A stretch of DNA of 14,691 nucleotides from Tectiglobus sp039183375 (GTDB taxonomy: Bacteria > Pseudomonadota > Alphaproteobacteria > Rhizobiales > Hyphomicrobiaceae). The notes under the pieces were generated by a model. That model searched no databases. It saw nothing but the letters and a program-made list of their open reading frames with translations, and was not told the DNA's origin. Of this stretch, positions 6,640 to 13,571 are shown in pieces (position 1 is the stretch's first letter; each line of letters opens with the position of its first letter). The DNA is taken from positions 1 through 14,691 of the forward strand of contig JBCDBQ010000115.1 in NCBI GenBank assembly GCA_039183375.1. The letters run 5' to 3'. The position numbers and the translations under genes were made by a program.

Positions 6640-7437
6640 CTAGCTGAGTGGCGCCACATCGACCCGCGCAACAATCCCTTCGAGATCGGGCGAGGGGGCT
6701 GGATATCGCTTGAGCACTTGCGGATCATGGCCGGGTATGATGTGCGCGTCGCTGTCGGCCAACTTGCGGATCTTGCGATAGCCTTCCAGCATGCCAAACA
6801 GGTCTTCGTGCGTTGAGAAGGGGATCTCGTCGAGGAAACCCTCGTAGTAATGTGCAGCGTCCGACGCGACCACGACCGTGCCCCGGGTGGTGTTCACGGT
6901 GAGCGACTGGAGGCCCCGGCAATGACCTGGCACGTGATGGACTGAAATACCGGGTGCAATGCGATCCTCGCCATCATGAAAATCAACCCGGTCGTGATAG
7001 ACCATGCCGACCATCTCGGTCACGTCCGAGAGCACAAACGAGTGGCGCAACACCTTGTGCGTCATGGCGCGGCCAGTGACATAAGCCATCTCGGCATCCT
7101 GGATGTGGAAGCGCGCCTTGGGAAACCTATCAAGGTTGCCGGCATGGTCGTAGTGCATGTGCGTGATGATGACATCTTCAACAGTGTTGGCATCAACACC
7201 GACCAGACCGAGGCTCTCAGCAGGACAGCGTAGAAACGTCCGTCCACGTCGTTCACCCTCTTCGCGGTCAAACCCAACGTCCACAACAATGGTGCGCTCC
7301 GCTGATTTGATGACCCACACGAAGTAGTCCATCGCGAGCGGCGCATCGTGTGGATCTCCCCCAATGAATATCGAGCCGCGCGTCCCCATGCGTTCGGCAT
7401 ATTTGATGGCGTAGATCTCGTATTCGGGAGTGGTCAT
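6640..7437 (-). CDS. Metallo-beta-lactamase-fold hydrolase, N-acyl homoserine lactonase-like
   Basis: A 265-residue dinuclear-zinc hydrolase resembling the AHL-lactonase group (AiiA/AttM-like), which open homoserine-lactone or other lactone rings. Seen: the metal motif THMHYDHAGN (92-101) with His93, His95, Asp97 and His98; His172 in PGHCRGLQ; Asp193 in VASDAAHYYEG, followed by tyrosines as in lactonases; and His237 in the late PGHDP motif (235-239). All metal ligands are present, so the enzyme should be active. No signal peptide is seen, so it acts in the cytosol. The Shine-Dalgarno before 7437 is weak (GAG). The upstream gap holds a palindromic repeat block, so this gene may be separated from the upstream genes in transcript level. 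Substrate may be AHLs or a catabolic lactone; the surrounding degradative genes make the second at least as likely. Confidence 0.88.
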   Translation of the reverse strand: MTTPEYEIYAIKYAERMGTRGSIFIGGDPHDAPLAMDYFVWVIKSAERTIVVDVGFDREEGERRGRTFLRCPAESLGLVGVDANTVEDVIITHMHYDHAGNLDRFPKARFHIQDAEMAYVTGRAMTHKVLRHSFVLSDVTEMVGMVYHDRVDFHDGEDRIAPGISVHHVPGHCRGLQSLTVNTTRGTVVVASDAAHYYEGFLDEIPFSTHEDLFGMLEGYRKIRKLADSDAHIIPGHDPQVLKRYPAPSPDLEGIVARVDVAPLS

Positions 7438-7462
7438 AGATGGGCTCAGGTTCAGTAATCAA

Positions 7463-7476
7463 ATTCGCAAACGAAT
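7463..7476. repeat. Short inverted repeat ATTCG-CAAA-CGAAT upstream of the lactonase-like gene
   Basis: Five-base perfect arms with a 4-nt centre, 26 nt before the start at 7437. It could be a small hairpin in the leader of the lactonase-like gene or a half-size operator. No regulator is encoded in the window to pair it with. Confidence 0.3.
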
Positions 7477-7485
7477 GAAGGACAT

Positions 7486-7600
7486 CCCCTCTCCCCATAG
7501 CGCAGCGTATGGGGAGAGGGTTAGGGAGAGGGGCAGCTGCGCGTACGAATTGAATTTCTGCCCCTCACCCCAGCCCTCTCCCCGCTGGCGGGGAGAGGGA
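7486..7600. repeat. Intergenic palindromic repeat block (REP-like), two GGGGAGAGGG hairpins joined by a third stem
   Basis: Two strong hairpins sit head to tail. Hairpin 1: 7487-7499 pairs with 7508-7520 (13 bp perfect, built on ccctctccccata, 8-nt loop). Hairpin 2: 7574-7585 pairs with 7588-7599 (12 bp perfect, ccctctccccgc, 2-nt loop). Between them, 7518-7535 and 7559-7576 are complementary at about 15 of 18 positions (gagggg with cccctc at the core), so the block can fold as a three-way cruciform on either strand. The pattern resembles palindromic intergenic repeats that are scattered in many alphaproteobacterial genomes. It lies between the stop of the NMT1-like gene and the start of the lactonase-like gene, where it may act as attenuator, terminator or RNA 3'-end stabiliser. 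No mobility gene is adjacent. Confidence 0.85.
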
Positions 7601-7610
7601 GCAAACAGGC

Positions 7611-8498
7611 TCAAACTTCCGGCGGGAGTGCGCAAACCTGCTCGTAGGCATAACGCTCTTTCAACGTGCCGAAATGCTCAAACGCGTCGAGAGCCACCTC
7701 GAAAGCCGGCTTGGTAATCTCGATATGCGGCGTCCAGCAACCCAGCTGCTGATAGGACTCGATGCACTTGGCGAGAACATCCTCATCGATCATCGGAAAG
7801 TACGACTTCTCTGCCTTGGCAATCTCTGCGGCCGGCGTCTCATTCATGTAGACGCGTGTCTTCTTATAGGCCCGCGTGAAAGCCTTAGCCTGATCGCTTG
7901 CCAGCCACTCGCGCGTAGCTGCAAGACTTGAAAACGCATTCGGGCCAATCTGTTTGCCGACCTGCGCCACAATGTGACCGACGCTGTCTTTTTCAAGCTG
8001 CTGCGGGAAAGGACCCTGCTGCTGTACGTAATTGCCTTGGCCGTCGCGGAACGCCTTGTCCATATCGGCAGCCCCGCCGACATTGATGACCTTGAGCTTG
8101 TCGAAGTCGATCCCGGCTTTGTGACAGGCATACTTGAACATCGCCAAGGGTTGCCCGCCGCCGAACAGGACCACTTCGGAACCTTCGAGTTTCTTCCAGC
8201 TGAAATCCGGGTCCGGTTCACGCGCGGTCAGGAAGAAGCCATCCATCTCGTTGATTTGTGCGAAGTGAACGGCGGTTGGTGTTTCGCCCTTGCCCAATGA
8301 CGTAAAGCCCTGGCTCGGAGCGGACTGGATCACCTGCGCCTTGCCATCCTCAAGGGCTTTGATCGCTGAAACCCCTGGTGGCGCAACGGACCAGCTGGCA
8401 TCCAGACCTTCCTCTTTCAGGAAGCCACCCGACATGGTGGAAATCAGTGGCGAATAGAATGCAGAAAACAGTGTGAATTGGATTTCGATTTTTTCCAT
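7611..8498 (-). CDS. THI5/NMT1-like (SsuA-type) substrate-binding-fold protein without signal peptide
   Basis: A 295-residue protein with the periplasmic-binding-protein type 2 layout of the NMT1/THI5-SsuA group. Seen: opening strand IEIQFTLFSAFYSPLISTMSGGFLKEEGLD (residues 4-33 region), matching the strand, loop, helix and 'gffkeeGLd' pattern; SAIKALEDGKAQVIQSAPS (44-62), the 'aL.sG..d..' helix-strand; the GSEVVLFGGGQPLAMFKYACHKAGID region (106-131), corresponding to the inter-domain lobe; and a C-terminal helical stretch. The protein starts directly at the first fold strand, with no signal peptide or lipobox, and no ABC permease or ATPase is adjacent. It is therefore probably cytosolic and may be an enzyme or ligand sensor rather than a transporter component. 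GGAG about 7 nt upstream supports the start at 8498. It belongs to the minus-strand run beginning at 11006. Confidence 0.8.
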   Translation of the reverse strand: MEKIEIQFTLFSAFYSPLISTMSGGFLKEEGLDASWSVAPPGVSAIKALEDGKAQVIQSAPSQGFTSLGKGETPTAVHFAQINEMDGFFLTAREPDPDFSWKKLEGSEVVLFGGGQPLAMFKYACHKAGIDFDKLKVINVGGAADMDKAFRDGQGNYVQQQGPFPQQLEKDSVGHIVAQVGKQIGPNAFSSLAATREWLASDQAKAFTRAYKKTRVYMNETPAAEIAKAEKSYFPMIDEDVLAKCIESYQQLGCWTPHIEITKPAFEVALDAFEHFGTLKERYAYEQVCALPPEV

Positions 8499-8546
8499 GT
8501 TGGGCTCCGGTTGGGATGTCTGAAACTAAGAAACGTATGGCTCTAC

Positions 8547-9251
8547 TTAACGTGCACGTTGTCCAAAGAGAAACTTCTGACCTTCCTTGTCATCGCCAAG
8601 ATTGTAGTCGGCTGGGCGAAGGTCTGCGCCCGACTCGAGCCCACGTTGGACGGCAGGCCGCGCATGAACGCGTTCGAACCAGGGTTTGATGTTGGGAAAA
8701 TCATCAAGGTTCTGCCCCTGATGCTCATGGCGGCGTATCCACGGGAAGGTAATGATGTCTGCGATGGAGTAATCGCCACAGATGTATTCCCGTCCGGCCA
8801 ACCTTCCATCCAAGACACCGTAGAGCCGATTGACTTCATCGGTGTAGCGCTTCGCGGCATAGGGGACCTTTTCGGGCGCATAATTGCGAAAGTGATTGGC
8901 CTGCCCGGCCATCGGGCCAAGGCCTGCCATCTGCCAATAGACCCACTGCTCGACTTCTGTGCGTTGGCGCTCATCTAGGGGGTAGAATTTGCCGGTCTTG
9001 CGCCCGAGGTATTGCAGGATAGCGCCACTTTCAAAAATCGAGATTGGCTCGCCGCCTGGCCCATCGGGATCAACGATGGCCGGCATCCGATTGTTCGGTG
9101 CGATTTTGAGAAAGCCCGGCTCGAACTGGTCACCCTTGCCGATGTTGACCGGATGGATCTGGTACGGCAGCTCGCACTCTTCGAGCATTATCGTCACCTT
9201 GTGGCCGTTGGACGTTGGCCAGAAGTAAAGATCGATAGTGGCTTGCGGCAT
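8547..9251 (-). CDS. Glutathione transferase family, YfcG/YghU-type (GSH-dependent disulfide-bond oxidoreductase-like)
   Basis: A 234-residue cytosolic GST of the nu-type group, whose studied members (YfcG, YghU of E. coli) show disulfide-bond reductase activity with glutathione. N-terminal thioredoxin-like domain (about 5-88): IDLYFWPTSNGHKV, with Thr13 and Asn15 at the positions of the YfcG active-site Thr and Asn; KIAPNNRMPAIVDPDG (49-64) with the cis-proline; and SIFESGAILQYL (75-86) with the glutamate-serine pair that binds the gamma-glutamyl group. C-terminal helical domain: WQMAGLGPMAGQANHF and YSIADIITFPWI, both typical. The first possible start is a TTG at 9263; ATG at 9251 is chosen because GGAG stands 6 nt before it. 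Gaps of 29 and 48 nt put it in the minus-strand run. In this context it may be a conjugating or dehalogenating GST or simply a redox enzyme. Confidence 0.93.
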   Translation of the reverse strand: MPQATIDLYFWPTSNGHKVTIMLEECELPYQIHPVNIGKGDQFEPGFLKIAPNNRMPAIVDPDGPGGEPISIFESGAILQYLGRKTGKFYPLDERQRTEVEQWVYWQMAGLGPMAGQANHFRNYAPEKVPYAAKRYTDEVNRLYGVLDGRLAGREYICGDYSIADIITFPWIRRHEHQGQNLDDFPNIKPWFERVHARPAVQRGLESGADLRPADYNLGDDKEGQKFLFGQRAR

Positions 9252-9280
9252 GATGCGCTCCAATAGCTTTAAGTGATTGC

Positions 9281-10108
9281 CTAGCTCCGGGAGCCAATCA
9301 TAGCAGCACGAATGATGGTACTGGCAACGACCATCTCCGGGCTGGTCTTACGGTAGGTCTTGATGATCTCCAGGAAATGCTGGCTGGCTTCGTCGCTCGG
9401 TCTTTGCGGTTGTGCCGGTTCAGGCGGTAGCATGGCACGGACACCGGGAACAGCCGCGTCAATTCTGGCACGCAATTCGTCATAGGCAGCAACGCTGCGA
9501 TCATCCGATAATCGTGGCGGCAAGACGACTGCGAGATGCATCATCAGACTCGGCCAGTGGGCCAGCATGCGATAAAGACCCGGGACGAACGGCTGACCAA
9601 CCATGTCAGAAGCAAACAGGTAGAGCGCATCATGCTCTCCTTGCGGCAGCGCCGTTAGATCGACCATGTCTGGCAACGGCGGTAGCATAGCTGGTGAAGC
9701 AACCTTATCGGCAGACGCTGTTGGAGGCACTGCGGTTTCAGTCAGCAACGTTGCCGTCAGTCCCGCAAACATCATGTTGATTGGCGAAACACGAATGAAG
9801 CTGGCGCAGATATCGAGCACCGCCTGTTGGTCGTCACGTGACATTCGCCATGCCGCGAGAACCTCACTTGGAATCGGTTCAATGGTACCGAGTTCCAGGC
9901 CTTCAGCACATTTCGCGGCTGCTTGCTGGGCAAGGCCACTGTGGAATGCCGGTGCAACGGCCGCCCACGACCATTCCAGTAAGCCTGGCTGGGCTGCCAT
10001 GAAGCGGTGGATCGCCGAAACATACGGCACGCCCCAGAGTTCACGTACTTCGGTGAAGATCCGCGCAATCTCACCACTGGCAGTTGCTTCGTCGATCTCG
10101 CCAGACAT
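9281..10108 (-). CDS. DehI-like (halocarboxylic acid dehalogenase family) helical protein with internal duplication
   Basis: A 275-residue protein resembling the DehI group of 2-haloacid dehalogenases and their many uncharacterised relatives. The opening IDEATASGEIARIFTEVREL, followed by WGVPYVSAIHRFMAAQPGLL (25-44) and EWSWAAVAPAF, is the family's first-repeat signature. The second half repeats the plan: GQPFVPGLYRMLAHWPSLMM (171-190) and TSPEMVVASTIIRAAM (255-270) match 26-45 and VSPINMMFAGLTATLL (107-122). This pseudo-dimer layout is known for DehI. True DehI enzymes hydrolyse D- and L-2-haloacids using a buried aspartate in the second repeat; I cannot place that residue here with certainty, so dehalogenase activity is not claimed. 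The start at 10108 has only a weak Shine-Dalgarno (GGCGAG). It lies 37 nt after the alpha/beta hydrolase gene and 29 nt before the GST gene. Confidence 0.75.
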   Translation of the reverse strand: MSGEIDEATASGEIARIFTEVRELWGVPYVSAIHRFMAAQPGLLEWSWAAVAPAFHSGLAQQAAAKCAEGLELGTIEPIPSEVLAAWRMSRDDQQAVLDICASFIRVSPINMMFAGLTATLLTETAVPPTASADKVASPAMLPPLPDMVDLTALPQGEHDALYLFASDMVGQPFVPGLYRMLAHWPSLMMHLAVVLPPRLSDDRSVAAYDELRARIDAAVPGVRAMLPPEPAQPQRPSDEASQHFLEIIKTYRKTSPEMVVASTIIRAAMIGSRS

Positions 10109-10145
10109 CAGAACTCGCCCGCCCTTTCTTCAAAGACGCCGAGCG

Positions 10146-11006
10146 TCATAGCCCCATCTGTGCAATCAGCATCTTCGTCAGAAAATCCTCACCGCTTGCG
10201 AGGCGATCCGTGATGCTGAAGTGATTGTCGCCAGGTGTAGATAGATATTCGGCCTTGACACCATGCGTTCTGAGGTGCGCGGCATAAGCCAGCGACTGCC
10301 AGTGAAACAGGTGCGGCTCGTGCTCCCCGACGCCAAGCAAAACAGGCGACGCGGCAACCGGTGGCTTGAACATCGGGCTCATGGCGGTTGCTTCGTCTTC
10401 GCTCAGGTGAATATCAGCCTGAACATCGAGGAAGCGGTGGGGCTCGATATCGAACAGGCCGCTTAGTAGCGCACTTGACTTGATCAAATCGTTCGGCAAC
10501 CCAGCATAGGCCTGCCAATCAGTGGCAATCATCATACCGTTGAGGTGACCACCTGCGGAGTGACCCGAGACATGGATTCGGTTCGGATCGCCGTTATGGC
10601 CGGCGACATTCTGATAGGTCCAAACAATCGACCGCCGCATCTGCTCGACGATGTCCATTACCCGTACTTTAGGGCAAAGATCATAGTTAACCACGACCAC
10701 GGTTGCGCCGGCAGCCACCAGCGGCGCAGCCATATGGCTGTAGAAACTCTTGTCCAGTGCCCGCCAATAACCCCCATGAATGAAGAGATGAACTGGTGAA
10801 TCGGGCGTCGCCGATGGGAAAACATCGAGTTTCTGGCCCTCACTGTCGCCAAATGCGATATCAAGCGTGCCAGTGAGTTTATCGCGAACAGCGGCGCTCA
10901 TTTCGGCGTTCTTGGCCAGATAGTCTTCTGCATCCGGCACGCTCGTTCGCGGCGAATACTGAATATTCATGTCGGCGATTTCGTCCTGCGTATACGTCTT
11001 GGCCAT
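10146..11006 (-). CDS. Alpha/beta hydrolase, arylformamidase (kynurenine formamidase)-like esterase
   Basis: A 286-residue alpha/beta hydrolase of the HGGYW/GHSAGG group that includes eukaryote-type kynurenine formamidase and bacterial esterases. Seen: LFIHGGYWRALDKS (74-87), the oxyanion-hole motif; VVVVNYDLCPKV (103-114); the nucleophile Ser150 in VSGHSAGGHLNG; and His262 in PGDNHFSI. The acid of the triad is usually the aspartate in a GE-x-D segment; here VGEHEPHLFHWQS (226-238) has Glu230 at that place. It would hydrolyse esters or N-formyl/aryl amides in the cytosol. The start at 11006 is preferred on protein grounds; GGGAGG lies a little far upstream (about 12 nt), and ATG at 11033 is the alternative. 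It heads the minus-strand run and is divergent from the molybdenum hydroxylase gene, which fits a shared regulatory region. Confidence 0.88.
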   Translation of the reverse strand: MAKTYTQDEIADMNIQYSPRTSVPDAEDYLAKNAEMSAAVRDKLTGTLDIAFGDSEGQKLDVFPSATPDSPVHLFIHGGYWRALDKSFYSHMAAPLVAAGATVVVVNYDLCPKVRVMDIVEQMRRSIVWTYQNVAGHNGDPNRIHVSGHSAGGHLNGMMIATDWQAYAGLPNDLIKSSALLSGLFDIEPHRFLDVQADIHLSEDEATAMSPMFKPPVAASPVLLGVGEHEPHLFHWQSLAYAAHLRTHGVKAEYLSTPGDNHFSITDRLASGEDFLTKMLIAQMGL

Positions 11007-11064
11007 TGTTTCAGTATCCCTCCCGCTCAGCATCAGCCCGGTGGTGCAATCACATAGTCGAACA

Positions 11065-11094
11065 TTGAGACAACGGCTTTATCGACCGTATAAA
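11065..11094 (+). promoter_or_regulatory. Candidate sigma-70 promoter for the molybdenum hydroxylase gene
   Basis: TTGAGA (11065-11070) and TATAAA (11089-11094) each match the consensus at 5 of 6 bases, with an 18-bp spacer. A transcript from here would have a leader of about 160 nt before 11260. A second, weaker pair, TTGCAC (11164-11169) and TAAACT (11185-11190), has a 15-bp spacer. The 253-nt divergent gap also has to serve the alpha/beta hydrolase gene on the other strand, for which I found no good pair. No clear operator palindrome was seen. Confidence 0.4.
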
Positions 11095-11259
11095 ACCGCC
11101 TAAAATCAGCCCGAAGCGGATTGCAGGCTTCCAGCGCTATAGTTGTCTAGTTTGGCTGCAGACTTGCACAATTCAAAACCGTGCTAAACTACAATCACGT
11201 TATTTGGAACTGGTGATCAGAGGCGAGATAGCTGGTCGCGATCATGAGGGGAACAATCA

Positions 11260-13527
11260 ATGTCAGAGAACGGCAAAGATCATAAGTACATCGGCAAGCG
11301 CACCATTCGCCCGGACGGTGCGGATAAAGTAACCGGCAAGGCGACTTACGGCGCGGACTTCTCCCAGCCCGGTATGTTGTGGGGGGCGGTCAAGCGTTCA
11401 CCTCATGCTCACGCCCGCATCAAATCGATCAACTTCGATAAGGCATTGGCTCTGCCCGGCGTCAAAGCTGTCATGAGCAGTGAAGATATCGTCGAGTTCC
11501 CGATCTCAGGCCCACCGGTACTGGTCGGCATCGCCGATATGCGCTGGATTTGCCGCAATGTCATGGCCCGCGAAAAGGCGTTGTTCGAAGGCCATCCCGT
11601 GGCCGCTGTTGCCGCGACATCAAAGAATGTTGCGGCCCAGGCCGCCAAGCTGATCGAAGTCGAGTATGAAGTGCTGCCGCACGTCATCGATGTCGAGGAG
11701 GCGATGCAGCCGGATGCGCCAATACTGCATGATCACGTACGCGCACCTGGTGACGACTCCGGTAAGCCATCCAATATTTCCGGCCGCCTCGAACATGTGC
11801 TTGGAGACATCGACGCTGGTTTCAAGGCAGCAGACGTCATCGTTGAGCGCAGCTACAAGACCAAGCCGGTCCACCAGGGTTACATCGAACCACACGCCTG
11901 CCTCGTTAGCGTATCGAAGGACGGTGCAGCGACCGTCTGGAGCAGCAGCCAGGGCCATTTCATGGTGCGTGCCATGTGCGCCCATCTGACGGGAATTCCC
12001 CAGAGCAGCGTCAAAGCCATTCCGGCGGAAATCGGCGGCGGCTTCGGCGGCAAAACTATCGTCTATCTTGAACCACTGGCTTTGGTCCTGTCGCGCAAGA
12101 CCGGACGCCCGGTGAAAATGCAGATGTCGCGTGAAGATGTATTCCGTGCTTCCGGACCGACCTCTGGTTCCTCGAGCAAGGTCAAGATCGGTGCCACAAA
12201 GGACGGCAAGATCACAGCTGTCGAAGCAACCTTCTGCCTGCAGGCCGGCGCATTCCCGGGATCACCGACACGCGGCGCGGCCGGTTGCGCTTTCGCACCT
12301 TACGACATTGAAAACGTCAAGGTCACCGGCATAGACGTTGTCTGCAATCGACCGAAGGCGACGGCATACCGTGCACCTGGCGCACCGATTGGCGCCTTCC
12401 CGGCAGAGAGCACGCTGGATCTCGTTGCCAGAGAAATCGGCATGGATCCGCTTGAATTACGCCTTAAAAACGCTGCCAAGCAAGGCACCAAGGCAGCTTA
12501 CGGGCCGGTCTACAATCGTATCGGCTACGAAGAAACAGTGCGTGCCGCCTTGGAGCATCCGCACTACAAAACGCCGCTTGGCCCAAACCAGGGACGCGGC
12601 GTGGCGAGTGGCTTCTGGTTCAATGCAGGTGGTGACTCTAGTGCTCAGATCAACGTCAATGAGGACGGCACCGTTGTCGTCGTTACCGGACACCCTGATA
12701 TCGGCGGCTCACGTGCATCGATTGCCAACATCACGGCTGAGCTTCTCGGCATCGACATCAGCCAGGTGCAGGTACTGATCGGCGATACGAGTTCCGTCGG
12801 CTTCAGCGCGGTCACCGGTGGTAGCCGTGTGACGTTCGCTTCAGCCATGGTCGTGACGCAATCAACGGAGCAGGTCATTACCACGCTTCGCGAACGTGCC
12901 GCCAAGATCTGGGACATCGAGCCTGATGCAGTGGAATGGGAAGACGGTTATGCCCGCCCGGCCGGCGCTAACGCCGGTGATTTCGATCCGCTGTCGCTGA
13001 AGGACATCGCCGGTAAGGCAAGCGCAACCGGTGGCCCGATCACCGGCAAGCAGTCTCTCAACACCACCGGCGCCGAAGGCGGTTTTGCAACGCATATCTG
13101 CGACGTCGAAGTGGATCCTGAGACCGGCCACGTTGAAGTTATCCGCTACACATCATTCCAGGATGCCGGCCGCGCCATTCACCCGAGTTACGTCGAAGGC
13201 CAGATGGAAGGTGGGGTTGCACAAGGTATCGGTTGGGCGCTCAACGAGGAGTACATCTATGACTCCAATGGCAAGCTCGAAAATCCAGGCTTCCTGGATT
13301 ATCGCATCCCGGTGGCGTCAGACCTGCCGATGTTAGATTCTGTCATCTTGGAAATCCCTAACGACAAGCACCCGCAGGGCATTCGTGGTGTAGGCGAGGT
13401 GCCGATCGTGCCGACACCAGCCGCTGTTGCCAATGCCATTGAAGGTGCCGTTGGCCTGCGTATGACCAGTTTGCCAATGTCACCACCAAAAGTGCTGGCC
13501 GCGATCACAGCCGAGGCTGCTGAGTAG
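11260..13527 (+). CDS. Xanthine dehydrogenase-family molybdopterin-binding (large) subunit
   Basis: A 755-residue catalytic subunit of a molybdenum hydroxylase, which inserts water-derived oxygen into aldehydes or electron-poor (often N-heterocyclic) rings. Order of parts: an N-terminal a/b-hammerhead domain (KRTIRPDGADKVTGKATYGAD at about 13-33, SPHAHARI), then the molybdopterin-binding domains. Seen: EIGGGFGGKT (257-266), the Moco-contact glycine loop; TAYRAPGAP (368-376), the loop that in CO dehydrogenase carries AYxCSFR and here lacks cysteine, so CO oxidation is unlikely; TGGSRVTFASA; and RGVGEVPIVPTPAAVANAI with Glu713, the catalytic base. The start has AGGGGA about 7 nt upstream. No [2Fe-2S] or FAD subunit gene is adjacent: the 3' neighbour is a convergent SDR and the 5' neighbour is divergent. 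Partners must be supplied from elsewhere. The protein is full length and intact. Substrate is unknown. Confidence 0.95.
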   Translation: MSENGKDHKYIGKRTIRPDGADKVTGKATYGADFSQPGMLWGAVKRSPHAHARIKSINFDKALALPGVKAVMSSEDIVEFPISGPPVLVGIADMRWICRNVMAREKALFEGHPVAAVAATSKNVAAQAAKLIEVEYEVLPHVIDVEEAMQPDAPILHDHVRAPGDDSGKPSNISGRLEHVLGDIDAGFKAADVIVERSYKTKPVHQGYIEPHACLVSVSKDGAATVWSSSQGHFMVRAMCAHLTGIPQSSVKAIPAEIGGGFGGKTIVYLEPLALVLSRKTGRPVKMQMSREDVFRASGPTSGSSSKVKIGATKDGKITAVEATFCLQAGAFPGSPTRGAAGCAFAPYDIENVKVTGIDVVCNRPKATAYRAPGAPIGAFPAESTLDLVAREIGMDPLELRLKNAAKQGTKAAYGPVYNRIGYEETVRAALEHPHYKTPLGPNQGRGVASGFWFNAGGDSSAQINVNEDGTVVVVTGHPDIGGSRASIANITAELLGIDISQVQVLIGDTSSVGFSAVTGGSRVTFASAMVVTQSTEQVITTLRERAAKIWDIEPDAVEWEDGYARPAGANAGDFDPLSLKDIAGKASATGGPITGKQSLNTTGAEGGFATHICDVEVDPETGHVEVIRYTSFQDAGRAIHPSYVEGQMEGGVAQGIGWALNEEYIYDSNGKLENPGFLDYRIPVASDLPMLDSVILEIPNDKHPQGIRGVGEVPIVPTPAAVANAIEGAVGLRMTSLPMSPPKVLAAITAEAAE

Positions 13528-13544
13528 GCAGAGACGAAGAACGA

Positions 13545-13571
13545 GTCGGAGGCGGTTCAGCCGTCTCCGAC
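13545..13571 (-). terminator. Hairpin at the convergent gene junction, overlapping the SDR stop codon
   Basis: GTCGGAGGCGG (13545-13555) pairs with CCGTCTCCGAC (13561-13571) across a 5-nt loop: 10 Watson-Crick pairs plus one mismatch or wobble. On the minus strand the stem is followed by a T-rich run (TCGTTCTTCG), as in an intrinsic terminator for the SDR gene, whose stop codon falls in the loop. On the plus strand there is no T-tract, so it may only slow polymerase leaving the molybdenum hydroxylase gene. Confidence 0.5.

Noticed and set aside
7486..7600. CRISPR array or insertion-sequence ends
   Set aside because: Only two palindromic units, no regular spacers, no cas or transposase gene, no target-site duplication seen.
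9252..9263. TTG start adding four residues to the GST
   Set aside because: The TTG overlaps the GGAG that serves ATG at 9251; the ATG start matches the family N-terminus.
11260..13527. Carbon monoxide dehydrogenase large subunit (CoxL)
   Set aside because: The loop that carries AYxCSFR in form I CoxL reads AYRAPGAP, without the active-site cysteine.
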